Shown: positions 34,403-47,600 of the stretch, one piece after another | Layout: each line of letters opens with the position of its first letter | Numbering within the stretch: the first letter of the stretch is position 1 | Source of the DNA: Absidia repens | Lineage: Eukaryota > Mucoromycota > Mucoromycetes > Mucorales > Cunninghamellaceae | Length of the DNA: 64,000 bases | Assembly (NCBI GenBank): GCA_002105175.1 | Contig: MCGE01000005.1 | Coordinates: 806,001-870,000 of the forward strand | Direction of reading: 5' to 3' | The notes under the pieces: generated by a model | What the model saw: only the letters and a program-made list of their open reading frames with translations | Database searches by the model: none | Told to the model about the DNA's origin: nothing | Position numbers and translations under genes: made by a program

Positions 34403-37173
34403 CTACGCTTGATTCATCATGTAGGCTACTTGATCTGCAAACGAAGGCACGAGCTGGGGAAGTAATGTCAAGGTTGGAGGAGTCAACAAGAGTTCATGCG
34501 CCATCAATCCTGTATTGCCACCCACAGTTCCTTCAGCAGTACCATGATCATCATCATCATCAGAGTCATCATCGGAGTCTTCCATGTCAAGTTCAGCCAT
34601 ATCTTGGAGTAGAGGGCCTAGTGAGTTGGCAGAGGAAGGTAAGAATTCCAAAATATCCTGTGTTGCCATAGCTCCACCATCCATTGCTTGCATCAATTTC
34701 GCTTTTTGTCTTGCCACATGCAATTCTTTACGTTGGAGATTGTAGTCACACACTTGGTTGATTTCTTTTTCGAGAGCGCCATATTGTTCAGGTGATACTG
34801 CTGTTGATGCTTCTAATAAACTTGATAGATCCAGCAGACCAGTCGACTGTTGCCCCTTGTTGTTGATCCCGTTGATGGCAAAACTAGAAACATGATCCAC
34901 ATACCGTAAAAGATCATCAAACAAATGAGTTTTATCTTGAGCGTGAACGTCGTGGACAAATCGGTAGAATTTCTGTTCGTGACGCTGAACCAAATCCACA
35001 AATGGTTGAGCAGTGTTGCTGACATTAGCCACATCTAAACTATCCAGGAGCTTGATAAGATCCTCCAAAAAGGCAGACAAATCGTTGATAGAATCCGCAA
35101 TATTGGCTGACTTGTAAACTTGGGCCAATGGTTGATAAAAGATGGCAAAGAGATCTTTGATGAGTTCGCCAGTGACGCCTTGGAAGACGAGCGCCATGAT
35201 CATTTCCTGTTCCCGCTGTCTACCATACAATTTCCAAAGACTGCTGAGACGTTGAACTAACTCTTTGCTATCTTTGTTTTGATTGACGAATGCCACTTTC
35301 TTGATTTGCTCTGCTGTAAGCTGAGGTGTGATGTTTTCGTTTTGTAACAAGGCAATTGTTTCTGCAATAGGAGTGTCCGCTATAAATAAAAAGAATCATC
35401 GTAAGTGGTAATTCATCAATGATTTTATTCTCAACTTACATCCAAGCTGTACACCATCAGGAAGTGGTGTTTCAGTGGCGTTCCGAATCTTTTCACATAA
35501 GCTTTGGTCCGCAATTTGTTTTTCCAAGTCAGTGATGTTTTTTTGTAGTTCCTTGGCTTGATCATGCATATTGACAAGAATGATTCTATATGATATTGAA
35601 AAATGTGAGCCAGACAGTTACATGTTTTTATTTTTAGTTTTGTTTTCATACCTTTGGAACAAGCTGCGTCCACCAAAAGGTTGAGCCAAAAACAAGTCCA
35701 GAATACCTTTGACCATGATAAACGGGTTCGACACCTTGAGGATTTGAGCAATAGCGCGATAAGGCATCAACGAATGAGTACGTTTCAAGTTGGCAGTGTT
35801 TTCAATGGCACGGTCAGATGTCAAAAATTGAGTATGAAGTACAAATGCGAAACTAATATTAAACAAAAAAAAAAAAAAAAAAAAAGAATAGATATCATCA
35901 ATATGCTGTTGTTTCTATTTTTGTCCAGTTGATGTACTTACTTGATTCGTCCCCATTCAAATGTTTTTCGAAGGGAATCAGGTAAATCTTGAATGTTGTC
36001 AGTTGCCTTGATGATATCAAATATTTCCAAGAGTCCACCGGGGCGCACCACTTGTTCCTTCAACATGGTCAAGAGATCGTTGAGCTGGTCCATTTGAGCA
36101 TCCACTTCCTCTCGGAATCGTTTTTCTTCGTCGACCCGAATCTGATCCATAGCAAGTCGTCGATCCACGTCCTGTTGTTCCTTGTCCGTCAGCTTGATTG
36201 GATTAGAGGTCAAGAATTTTTCAAAGATGTCACTTTTGGCAAGGCGAGATTGACTAGCCACTTGGTGCAAGAAAACACGCAACAAGATACGATCCTTTTC
36301 ACGATATAAGGAGGAGGAGGAGGTTGGTGTTGGTGTAGATGATGATGTTGACGAGAAGAGTGAAGAAGCCGATGGTGATCTTTTTTCTTGCTTTTGCTGA
36401 GTGTCGGTATCATCTTGTCCATCTTTTTGATTAGAAGCATAAGAAGAGTCCCGTGCTTTTCCCGGTACGGCTGGTATTTCAATCGTTGGAAAGGCCACCT
36501 GGAGGTCATCATGAAGTTGTCGGAAATCACCGTGTCGACGGGCCACTACCAAGGTCTTTTCTTCGTTGACAATTGTGCGCACCAAAAATTCGGCATGAAC
36601 TTTTTCCCGTAGAGTCCGCTTTTCCACAATATCCCTGACCCCAACAACGTTGATGTCTAATCCTTGGTTTGAGCCAACCCACTGCAAGTACGCCTGTTCG
36701 TCTTCATACATGTTGAGTTTGGATTCCGCTTCCTTGGATAAATCGTTTTGCACCTGTTGTTGTTGTTCAGCGGTAGCGTCCTTGACATATTGTTCATCTT
36801 GTTTTGTCTTGATAGCAGCACACAAAGCAATCACAAACATTTTTTCCATCTTGAATAAAAGGATGCGACGTTGGGAAGCAGACTTGTTTTTGGGTACATG
36901 AGTGTCCAATTTCAGTTTGCGGAATTCGTCCAAAAATGTCTGACATTTGAGCCAGAATTCAGATTGGGGATCACTGCCTTCCTTCTTTAACAAGGGAAAA
37001 TCCACCACAAAGTTTTGAAAAAGGTAGCGTAAAAAGGGGTATTCAGTAGCGTCCGCTGTCGCAAACAGTTCAGAGAGATTAGGTGTACTTTTGAGACCAG
37101 CCAGTTCCTTTTGGAGTTGTAGTGTCACCAGTTCCTTTTTCAAATAGTGCGATTGTTGTGGTGTCAAATTCAT
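34403..37173 (-). CDS. PX-domain protein, Ypr097w-like (PXB/DUF3818), 4 exons
   Basis: Exons 37173-35942, 35852-35652, 35585-35440 and 35379-34403 give 851 aa. The order is that of the fungal PX family: a PX-associated N-terminal domain (YLKKELVTLQLQKELAGLKS, FLRYLFQNFVVDFPLLKKEG), a PX domain from about 190 (VRTIVNEEKTLVVARRHGDF, phosphoinositide-binding Arg; LHDDLQVAFP; KDRILLRVFLHQV), then a long helical region (DUF3818 type) with LKVSNPFIMVKGILDLFLAQ and PFGGRSLFQR. A Ser/Thr/Pro low-complexity insert splits the PX domain near 265-290, and the C-terminus has an Asp-rich stretch. Yeast Ypr097w is a peripheral membrane lipid-related protein; the role here is inferred. Stop TAG in GCGTAGTTTAAG. 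Confidence 0.85.
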
Positions 37174-37387
37174 CTTGAGAGAATTGGTTGGAGAATAAGA
37201 AAAAAAAGAAAAAAAGAAAAAAAAAGAATAAAAAAGGGAAAGAGGAGGGAAAAAGGAAAGATAAAAAAAGAAATTTTATTTCGGAAGCGGTGTTTGTTTA
37301 TACATACGATATATAAAAAGGCATGACCAAAAAAAAATACTAAAGTAGGGTAAAAATGTACAAAGCTAAGATATATTTGTCTAAAAA

Positions 37388-37465
37388 TCTATATAAACTA
37401 TATAAACTATGTATAAACTATAAAAAAATGTATAAACTATAAAACTATAAAAACTATACAACTAT
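37388..37465. repeat. Imperfect TATAAACTA tandem array in kinase 3' UTR
   Basis: About seven imperfect copies of (TA)TAAACTA/AAACTATA directly downstream of the SRPK stop. On the sense strand it reads TATAGTTTATA repeats, rich in UAUA/UAG words that could act in 3' end formation. Confidence 0.7.
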
Positions 37466-39343
37466 GATAGTAGCCATTCATGCTCCAACAGGGTCTTTGC
37501 ACTAAACCTCTTGGTCATATCAACTTCCAACATGGTCGCCAAAAATTCGCTGATACTATCTGCTTGCTCGGGTGGCATAAAATACGTGTCGTGTAGTACA
37601 TCGCGTAAACGGCGGTATCGCAAGGTCTTGGCGTGCCGGAGTTCACCTTTTTGATTGAAGAATTCCCGAGAGTATTCACCACCAATAACCAGACTTCTTG
37701 GAATGACCCGCATTAATTCAATCACCTTGACCAAATGATCTACAAGAAAAGGAAGGAGTCATGATAAGAAAACATATTAATACTGATTTGTTTATTATTA
37801 TTATTACTATTATTATTATTGTTTTCATTTGCTCTTACCATCATCTTTTCCATGTTTTGAGTCAGCTCGAGGGTCAAATAAATAATCACCTGTCAGGAGT
37901 TCAAACACCAAACATCCCAAGCTCCAAATATCGGCACGATCATTCCATGACATACCAACAATAACTTCGGGGCTTCGGTATTGCCTTGTTTGAATCAAAT
38001 GCTTGAAATTCCCATCCGCACGACATGCATTTCCCAAATCCACAATCTTGACAGTAATTCGATCATGCCAAGAATCATCATCTTCATCTGTATCCATCAT
38101 CGCCGTAATATCTAAGGCTGACGACCGAATAATCACAGGCAGTGAGGAACGTTGATTTTGTTGCGGAACATCAAGTGATAATGAAGAAAACGTCGATTGC
38201 ATTTGTTCATCCAATCGTCGATTACCACCACTAAAAAAATAATAATGTAAAAAAAGCAATTTGTCAATAAGAGTCATTCCCAATTTAGCAATTTGGTTTT
38301 TAGTCACGCTTGACTCTAATAATCCCAAAACTTACATTTGCTTCCCTGTCAAAGGAGGATCTTCCGTTCGTTTTTGCTGTCGTTTCATTTTCCGTTTCAT
38401 ACCGTTTCTATTGGAAGCTGTCATGTCGATGGGAGTTCCTGGCGTTGTAGTTGTTGCGCTGCTGGGTGAATCTAAGAATGTTGAGGAGGAAGTGCGTCGA
38501 GCTTGCTGTCCTTTTTGCTTTTTCAAATATGACTCCACATCAGGTATCCAGATCAAAATGTTTTCCGGCTTGATATCTGTATGTACAATCCCACAAGTAT
38601 CATGTAAAAAAGCCAGCCCATCCAAAATCTGCCGAGTAATCCTTTTCACCATATTCACAGGAAGCCCACGATAGTTGAACCGTTTCATCAGTGATAACAG
38701 ACTTTCACCCAGTACTTCAAATACCATACATACATGCTTTCCACCCCCAGGTACGTCTTGTCCTGCATCGTGCCAAAAATGATGTAATAATTGTGCGACA
38801 TGCTGATGTCCTTGATCATGACCATTTTTCTGGTGTTGTTGATGCTTTTCATTGGTGTTATCGTTGACGCCGCTGCCCGGTGATAATGACGCTGAGGTTT
38901 GTGCCTTCGCTTGTGCTTGTTCCAGTAATTCGATTTCTTCCAATGCACTTTTACAAAAGTGAGGATCCGACTTGACAATCTTGAGTGCAACATGGCGGTT
39001 TAAACTATTTCAGATAGAATCAGTATAAGCGAACATAATTTGGCATGCTTTGTTTTTATTAATTTACTTACATTGTATCCTTCGCCAACCAAACAGTAGA
39101 GAAATATCCCCATCCCATCTTTGCTTCAATGACATATCGGTCTTGACAAAAAGTATCTCCAATCTGCACAGTGTGATAACCACCTTGAGAATAATCGTTG
39201 ATATCTTCTTCATCAGACGGTAGCTCATTCGCTAGCACCGGATCGTCTTGTTCATGGTTCCCATCATTGGTTCCGTTTATGATAAATTTCGGCGAGATAT
39301 GTTTACTGGTTGTGGGAGTTGTGTATACATGTAAACTATGCAT
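37462..39343 (-). CDS. SKY1: SR-protein kinase (SRPK; Sky1/Dsk1 type), 4 exons
   Basis: Exons 39343-39072, 39004-38336, 38230-37839 and 37739-37462 give 536 aa. Kinase phosphorylating Arg/Ser-rich splicing and mRNA-export factors. Motifs: YHTVQIGDTF and MGWGYFSTVWLAKD (Gly loop), HVALKIVKSDPHF (catalytic Lys), VFEVLGESLL, HTDIKPENILI (catalytic loop, SRPK-specific HTD), a spacer insert (about 200-300, basic with KRKMKRQQKR), VDLGNACR (DFG replaced by DLG as in SRPKs), TRQYRSPEVI and WSLGCLVFELLTGDYLF. A second insert after HVAQLL-side of the N lobe (Gln/His-rich) is non-conserved. The spacer that splits the kinase lobes usually fixes SRPKs in the cytoplasm. Stop TAG. Confidence 0.95.
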
Positions 39344-40120
39344 ATGGCGCTGGTAATTAGATTAAAAAGAAAGAAAAGTCAAAAAAAGAATGAAAAAAGT
39401 TGACCAAGCTGACTACAGATTCTCCTTTTTTCCAACTCCGTCGGCTGTAAAAAATAAATAAAATTATAATCGAACAGGTCGAAAAGATACAATGCGGCAT
39501 AATGAGACGCACGGCTGATCTCCTTTTTTTTTTTTTTTTTTGATTGTCATCTCATTTGCTCACAAAACCCCTTTTGTCATTTGGTTTTTAAAGAATGTAT
39601 TTTTCTATTTGCTCTCTTACTTCTAAATAAAATATTCCTGTTCAGATGTCTAGAGTGCTACCACACTCTGTATTCACCTTTTATGTGATGCATCACGAAA
39701 AAATCCACTTTCATGTTTAGAAATAAAATTGCTGTGTTTAGTACGATGATGTCGGTTGAGTTCTAAGAAATTAAAATGCCTCGCAATAGCATACTATATG
39801 AATATGAATATAGGTAGTATTATTGGGACGTCATTCCGTTTTATAGAGTATCATCCACCGCAAGACTCCACTCCATCGCATCCATCACCTCTAGTGTTAT
39901 AATAGTTTGCGCTTAATGCTCCTAATATAATGCAGTACGGTACCGCATAAACGTATAAAGTAAACCGTCACTGTTACAATCATTTTGTATTTAATGGCAG
40001 AAAACAATTACGTTCGCAAAAAAAGATTAATATACTGAGTGGCATGTAGGGTATACGCAGAACAGTTATAGTAGTATCATTTTATTATCCGATGAGTCAG
40101 AGTATTTGTTAAAAACATGG
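39344..40120. other. Gene-poor region upstream of the SRPK gene
   Basis: Contains the kinase promoter, a T18 run near 39524-39541, and AT-rich DNA with no ORF of note. Nothing else recognised. Confidence 0.45.
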
Positions 40121-40749
40121 TATATTTATTGAGACATATTTGTACATACTAAAGCTAAAAGCGCGAGGTTCACTGTAGAAAGAGATCTAATGGAAGGATC
40201 TATTGGAGGGGGTCTGACGGCGGATGTGAGAATTGAAGAATGGTCAACACCAAGGCAACTAAAAAATGGGAGCAAATATAACCTGTATTACATTAAAGAG
40301 CCTAACGCAACATGTGTTATGAGAGCACAACAACGGTCAACACTAATCAGAAGAGATTTCGGTGGTAAAACAGAGATCCATTACACAAAACATGAGAGAG
40401 ACTAATGGACTTTTCTTTATTGAAGTAAATAAAAAGAGACATATTTTATTCAAACTATGGACAAACTAAAACTAAGCTAAGCTAATGGATGCTAAAAAAG
40501 GCCAACTAATGGTGGTCCCAATCTTGAATCCAAAATGAAAGGACTTCCCCCATGCATCATGTAAACCCTGAGCTGAAACCCCTTTTGAACTAGTCCTGGC
40601 ACTATTCTAAGTTCAATTCAACATAACCCATACGAGCCACAATTGCCAAGAATTAAGGAAGAAAAAAGAAAAAGAAAGAAAAGAGGACGAAAAAAATAAA
40701 CCTGGGAGTAAATAAAAGATTTCACGTGGGCGGGGTCTGAAATTATTTG
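40121..40749 (-). repeat. Dispersed repeat family, copy 3 (sense -)
   Basis: About 630 bp, matching copies 2 and 5 along the length. CACGTG at 40723-40728 within GCCCACGTGAAATC; conserved core with TTTCATTTTGGATTC near 40525; TTAGCTTAGCTTAG near 40476; AATAAAATATGTCTC near 40437; a further ACACAAAACATGAGAGAGAC-type block (+ strand) at 40383-40402 shared with copy 5. The left edge again has a 3' end-like TTTAG and ATAAATATA. Confidence 0.78.
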
Positions 40750-42473
40750 TTAGATTTTGGATTGAGGTTACTACATTTCTTAATGGATACTATTATCAAC
40801 TCCATAAATGATCATCAACATGGTGTCTCTCTTTAATGAAAATGACTATAGCTATTTAACATTGGTAGTATGATTGGTCTCTCTCTCGATGCCTTTGCAG
40901 GCAAGATGGAGCAGCTCAACATCATTTAGCTATCCCTTCGCTGTAGAATAATTTGCCATTCACCGTAGAATAGCTACCCTCTTTAATTGTACTAGTTTAG
41001 GTTAGATGTCATAGTTTATATCTACACCTGAATAAAATTTGTCTTGTCCTTCTACTATTCCATCTGGACAGACGATGTTTCGTACAACTACACATATATC
41101 TCAGGGTTCAATACAGTGCATTCTCAGACCATCTTTCCTCCCAACCATGCAAAGGAACTCTTTCCAGCAACCCAATTCAAGTATAAATCGACATACACAC
41201 ACAATCATGTACAAACAGTCGTCTTTTTTATTAAATGTATTTACAATTATAACTAAACTAAACTACACCAAACTACATAGTATAACTAAAATTACGATTA
41301 TTCTAAGAGAGCATTTGCTATCAGATTAAACCCAGCTTTGTACTTCATAATATAATAGTCAGATTCGCCTTTACATCATCACATAGCATTTTGATCTGTT
41401 CTCAAGCCGCAATCATCCAGTAACCTAATAAACGCAACTCCCATTCTATCATCACCAGTGTTTTCTTACCCATTCATCCCTTTCCTTAAACGTTTGGTAT
41501 ACCATCAGATTGAAAACTATATTTTTCGCTTACATTTGTCATTTCAAGCAAAGATACATTTTTTCTTCAGTTGGCCGAGAAAGGCAAGAAAATGGAACGA
41601 TAAAAAAACCACTATGATGGGTGATAATAAAAAAATGAGCGGTTACAATAGGATAATAGATTTGATAGAGTGAGAAAAAAAATCAAACCCATAACAATGT
41701 TTGCCTTGCACAAGTAACAGCAGAGTCATAAATACTGTCTATTAAAACCGATAGTCAACAGTCTAGTGATGAAAACAAAGAGGGGCTAAGATATCCATTG
41801 CACATAGTCATCATCCCTAACTTTCAATAGAAAGAAAAGGCATCAGGGGATCCCCAATGTGTATTCCAAAGTTTTTCTTCATCGTCCATCCAAGCATTTC
41901 ATCACTGAACAGGAATCAGCTATACAAGACAATATAAGACACGGTTACGCTGTACAAAACAATCATGGAAGGATGGAAGAAAAAAAAAATTGGGTCGTTC
42001 CAAAATACAAAATATATGTTTGAAGTGGCGTTTTCATTTCAAGTACCGCAGACTAATGATGATGTGGTAGGGTAAAAACAAAAAACCATCTAATTTAATT
42101 TGGCCTTGAGCCTGGGCAGTGGATGGGTACACTCCGATTTCGAGCCATACACAATAATGGAAATGTCATCTTCGATAGTAAAGTGCAAAATTCACAAATC
42201 CTGTCAAATAACCTCTTACTATATTGTTGAATGACTGTACTGGCATTCACACAATCCATCAATAGCCGTCCCTGCACAGACCCTTGAAGCAAACACAACA
42301 AACCCCAGATGATTTTCAAAGCATAATTTTCTTTATTTTTATGTTATCATAGCTAGAAAACGAAAAAAAAGGGGAGGGGGGATCGATGGATAATAAAAGC
42401 AGCAACAAAAGAATATACAATATAAACAATATAAAAAATAATCTAAAATAAGTTCAGTCAATCTAATGCTATT
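40750..42473. other. Gene-poor region
   Basis: AT-rich, with short unconnected open frames. Around 40930-40975 are GCTGTAGAAT and CCGTAGAAT words like those near 12970-13020 in inverse. AATAAAATTTGTC at 41031-41043 resembles the end of the repeat family, so a very degraded copy may be present. A CT/TAG 3' end of transportin lies just below 42474. No supported gene. Confidence 0.4.
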
Positions 42474-45400
42474 CTAATTCTTGAACTTTGCTAATTTCTT
42501 TGATATACGGGTCCATTGAGCGGGTTTCATGATTTTTTGGTATCCTTCCACCAGTTCCTTGAATTCCCTTTGTAGCTGATCGGATGGGTTAGGCAAAGAG
42601 GCTATAATGTCGACAAATCGGCCAAACTCCTGTGTCAAACATATAAAATATATATCATATAATATTCAGAGGTGAATTTCGGTCATTTCAAAACAATACA
42701 TGAGAGGGACATAGTTACCTTTTCTGCTGACACGGGATTCAATTTCATGGTCTGACAAAATCCAATCAAGGCAGTATCTTTTTCCTCATTGTCCGGTAAA
42801 GCTTTCACACGTAACATCCAGGGTCTAATGTAAGTTCTCAATTGCAAACAGGTGATATCTGGTGACGCTAGGCCAAGGCGTCCAATGGTAATGACCACGT
42901 TGTCGTAGAGCGTAGTAATCCTTGAGCTATCGTGATGGTGGTGATGATATCCTGATATGGGTGTAGATCCTGCGGCCGATGGTAAGATCGATAGAAGCTG
43001 TAGTAAAATCCTCGGTACATAATCATGTATTGAATGGCCCCATCGCATTGCTATTTCCCCCAATGTCCAGATCGCATTACTGCATACTGATATGTGTTCT
43101 AAATCATTATTTTCGGCTTGTTGAATCAATAAAGGCACGAGATCGGGAAGATGAGGTTGTAGTCGATCGAAACAGGTAATCGCAAGATCGCCCGCTAATG
43201 CACAAGTAGATTGTAAAACATCGGTCCGCGATTCCTATGACAGTAAAAAAATAAAGTTAAAAAAGGAAAGCAGGTGAGTATCTTACAACGCATATCATTT
43301 CTAATGCCAAATAAACAAGGTACTTACCTTAAGACAGACACCAAGTAGTACAAATAACGATGGATTTGAATTGTCTATTAGGGGAATAACCATTGGACCC
43401 AATCCCTGTACTACACCAGATAATAGATCCAAGGCAGCCACGATAAATTCAGCATCTGGGGGATCCATATCCAAATCCGGTTGTTGTTGAGCAATGCGAT
43501 TTTCATTCAATGTTGTTGTGATAAGCTTGATACATCTTGCGAAGACAGGTTCTGAGTAAGTTGCAAATCCTTCCCCCAAGGCCGTTGTTACTGTTGATAG
43601 GCACTAATATATTGATGAGATAAAATAATAAATGCATTAGAAAGTCACCGTTCCTAAAAATTAATACCTTCTTTCTTTTTATTACCTGGAAGAGCGGAAA
43701 CAAGCCGGTATCAGAGTCAGGGAGGCTATTCCATTTGTCAGTCAAAGGTGGCATGATTGATAGAATATAGTCAGGTTTATTTAAAGCATTGCCAACGGTA
43801 TCGGCCAAGGTTCCCAAGGTGTCATACAAGATATCCAAGTTCTTGGTTTGGTAGATTCCGAAAGCAGCTGTCAAACATTTCAAAATTGTATCCAAATACA
43901 ACACCGTCATCTCACCCGCTTCTTCCACTAATACAGCCAAAGCAGAGCAGGCATTCAATTGCACCCGTTTGTTTCGATCCAGTACCTTTTCTAATAACTT
44001 GGATAGCATCGGTTCAAAGTAATTCGGTTGCCCTGGTGCCAAAGATTTGCAATGTTCAACACACCATCCAGCGTACCGACCTAGAACCCAGCATGTAATT
44101 GCACGAATCAAGGGCTACATAGTGGGGTTTCCCACCAAATACCAAAAAGAAAAAAGACCACTTAAAGTTGATTAGTAATGAATAATGGATATTTCATCTA
44201 AATAGCATTATAGTCTTGTTACCTTGGCGTTGCTGATAGCGTCAAATAAGTAGGGGAGCATCTGAGGAAGAAACGGTGTCATTTGTTCTAATCCACCTAT
44301 ATCCAATAGGAAGACAAAAAAAAAAAAAAAAAAAACCATGAGTAAAGTAAACATTCTAATTGTGTTTTCTATCACAATGATATAGAACATTTTCATTTAC
44401 CTTCGGCTACCGCACCAAGAGCCAAAATTCCACTTTCACGTACTCTCCAGTCGTTTTGAAACAAGGCGGTATCCAAATGAGGCATCAAAATATTGCAAAC
44501 TTGATTGGGGTATGCTGTTGTAAGTACTTCGAGAGCGGATGCACTGCCTTTTCGTAATGTCCATTCAGAATAAAATTCGTCGTCATCCAGATCATCATCG
44601 TCGTCACTATAGTCATTGTTGTACTGATCGGCACCATATTCGTTGGCGTTATTCCAATCCAATTCCGAGTGAGTAAAGGAGGCACTTAGAGGTCGATGAT
44701 GAGGCTGCTTTTTCCGATAAAATCTTGGCCGAATATCTTGGTCTTTGTCTGCCACGTCGCCGTCGTTGTCGTCATCTTGGTCGTCTCCGTGGCTGCCAAT
44801 CAATGTCAATAAATCCATATCCGTGTAGACCATGCGTTGAAGAAGAGCAGGTACAATTTCTGGTAAGTACGGGACAAGTCGCCCATGGATCCCGGAAACT
44901 CGCGCATATTGAAGCCAGAAATCACAAGCGCGGAGCGTCACCTGGTCATCGGGATCGTGTGTACAGTGAATGACATATTCAATCGCCGTAATGAGTTTGG
45001 GTTCCAGTTTGTCGGGTCTTGCTTCTAGTAACATTGTCAGAGCAGTGCATATTTCTTGTCGAACCAAAGGATTGCGATCATTCATTTGCGTGAATAGTCC
45101 GTCCAGGTAGTCATTCATACGTACGATGAGCGCTTGCGTTTTCAGAAGAATAAATTGACTGACTGTAGCCATAGCTTGAATCCTGAGTTTTGTGTTTGGA
45201 TGATGGAAGGCTTGAATAAATCTTGGTATAATGTAGTTGAGAGGACGTACACCATTGATATCTTGATCCAAATCACGGGCAGCGTCTTCGCATATTTTCC
45301 CCAATCCATCGAACCCCATCTAATTAAAATAAAAAAGAAGGAGCATAAGAAAAGATGCTATAAATAATTGACCATCGCATTAAAATTTCGTTTACCTCAA

Positions 45401-45962
45401 CCATCAAAGGATTGGTACTATCCATAGCGTTAACTAAAAGTTCCAACACCTCAGGCCAGTTGGAGGGCTGTCCACGAGTGACGATTGCAGTGATAACTGA
45501 CCCAACCGCAGTTCTAACACCAGGGACCAAGTCAGGATGGGTGACGGCATCGCAGCAACAAGCCTTCACGTAGTCGAGCACAGGAATTGGAATCGAGTTG
45601 AAGTGTCCTCGAATATTGTTTTTCAACGTCAGACCAGCCACCTGTCTTGTGTACCATTCTTCATTTGTCATTTTCACTAGGATAAACACAAGATACGAGT
45701 TATAGTCAGGTACAGATCGGAAGGAGTCCAGGCGCTTGAAGTAAATAGTACGGTCAGGCAAATTGAGCATGTCAGATAAAAGTATGAGATAGAAGAAGAA
45801 TGAACATGAGTAAACCGTGGGGTCAAAAATCAAATAAAAGTCTTTTCGTTTTTATTTTACCTGTTGTATATGGTATGGATCTCCAGCATCAGGGCGGCCA
45901 GCTTCACGTAAAAAGACCACTAGTTCACCTAGTCCCTCTGGTTGCGGTTGCCATGAGGACAT
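42474..45962 (-). CDS. KAP104: Transportin / karyopherin beta-2 (Kap104), 8 exons
   Basis: Nuclear import receptor for PY-NLS cargoes such as hnRNP proteins. Exons 45962-45861, 45734-45396, 45319-44401, 44296-44223, 44114-43686, 43603-43328, 43234-42719 and 42629-42474 give 936 aa. The second exon's acceptor is the only AG available (CAAG before 45734) and gives HIQQRLDSF, aligning with TVQQKLEQL of human TNPO1. HEAT-repeat blocks: VAGLTLKNNIRGHF, GLGKICEDAARDLD, AMATVSQFILLKTQAL, the acidic H8 loop (DQDDDNDGDVADKDQDIRPR, then a DDDDDLDDDEF run), WRVRESGILALGAVAEG, NLDILYDTLGTLADTVGNAL, MPPLTDKWNSL, ALDLLSGVVQGLGPMV, CSNAIWTLGEIAMRWG. These match the animal and yeast protein along the whole length. 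Stop TAG in AATTAGAATAG. Confidence 0.97.
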
Positions 45963-47120
45963 GTTTTTGTTTCCAAGTAAGGGTGTATAAACAAAATCAG
46001 TTGTAAAAGAAGGTATGAAATATTACAATTGGATGGGGAAGTTGGGTGCCTCTTCCTTAAAACTAGGAGGTGTTCTTCAGTCAATGAAGTATAGATCAAT
46101 GGGTAGCGTCGACAAGTTTTTTTTTTTTTTTGGGCCAGAAAAGAAAAAAGAAAAATAAAATAAAAAAAGCTTCTTTTTTTAATTGCCGACATTTGGGCCC
46201 TTCCCAGCAATGTTGGGAAATTGAACCTATTTCCTCCATTCGCGCGCTCCCTACGATTGATTCTCTTTATGGGAATTCATCAAAAACTGTACTCCATCCT
46301 TCTATTTATGTAAACAACTGCACTGTACTAATAGTAACATATCATATGATAGGAGGCACTGCCCTTATTTTAGAAGAGAGGGAACAGTAGACAACCCAAT
46401 AAAAATGATTTGTTGTCGTTGGATCAGCGAGAAAATTTGGCAAATCTTATCACAAGAACATAACCAGCCTGTAGTTCAATGTTGGGTATTTTTTAAATTT
46501 TTTTTTTTGACCTATGCACAAAATTTAATATTATATGATACTACATATAGTCGTTGGATTCTTGAGGCGTTTCGCCTTTTGCCATTGTGGAAGAAACTTC
46601 AAATTTGTATGTCCCATACGATAATTGTTATCAAGGATGCCACATGAATAAATAAACATTAGGCGAAAACTCTGAGTGGAAAGTTGGGGCAAAGCTCTGA
46701 GAAGTTGATTCAAGATTGAGTTCTTACAGTTTACTGATAAAAGAAATTAAGGGAAGTTTCAGACGCCGATTCAATGGAAAACTTGAAACGGATTAAGGTT
46801 TTCTAAAAGCAATACGATATGGTACTGACCACGAGAACAAGGCGTAGAATAGACGTTTTTTTTTTTTTTTTGGCAGTCAGACATAATAAACAAGAGAAAT
46901 ACTTTGTGTATGGGCATAAACTGGTCGACGATATAAATTATTTATTTGATCATATATATTTTCAGTAGATTTTTGATTGCGATTACTATAGTGATGGTCT
47001 GATTTTATCCTGAGGGTCGCCATATTATGCGACTATTTTTAAAACGCCGCTCTACTTTTTTCATTCACTTTTTTTTATTTTTTCTCTCTCCGTCTCTCAT
47101 TAACGGTCTTCTCTCTTCAG
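45963..47120. other. Region upstream of transportin
   Basis: Transportin promoter, then unassigned DNA. An 80-codon frame from ATG 46405 (MICCRWISEKIWQILSQEH...) contains a T-run-encoded Phe stretch and is not convincing. From 47060 to 47120 a T/C-rich tract ends in CAG, a good splice acceptor for the remnant at 47121. Confidence 0.4.
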
Positions 47121-47600
47121 GTTGATTACATTGCAACCATTTTACACAATTTTATAAAGGCTGATTTCGATAAAACATACCAGAAAGCGTTATGGTCATT
47201 ATTGGATTTTGTTTTAACAAGAAACTGCCCATTCAGAATGGTAAGTTATCACCAAAAAAGAGTGTATTGTTGTCTTATCCACTTTTTTTTTCTTGGTGAC
47301 CCTTTAGTTGACCGTTTACATAACTAGGCGCCAGGGATATGGTATCATAGCTTAGTGTGTTAATTGTCTGTATGGGAATGGCACGATCTGTGATGAACAA
47401 AGTCAACAGGCTGATGACACCTTTGGTAAGCAACGAAACAGCAAACTGGATGGATGTACTGGAATGGTGTACAGAACGGGTGATGACCAACGACTAGAAC
47501 ATGCTTCCTGCACTTACGCTATATCAAATGCTTTATGAATTTTATAGAAGAAATCAGAATAGCCGTCAAATTGACCCTTAGAATATTCACATGTGTTATT
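47121..47600 (+). pseudogene. Decayed multi-exon ORF with in-frame TAG codons
   Basis: After a pyrimidine tract and CAG, positions 47121-47240 read as one exon (VDYIATILHNFIKADFDKTY..., LLDFVLTRNCPFRM) ending at GTAAGT. If joined to 47351 (after CATAG), the frame continues LSVLIVCMGMARSVMNKVNR..., WMDVLEWCTERVMTND to TAG 47495. The same frame then carries on protein-like (NMLPALTLYQMLYEFYRRNQ) to another TAG near 47573. No first exon with ATG was found. The family is not recognised. It may instead be the 3' part of a real gene ending at 47497. Confidence 0.33.
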
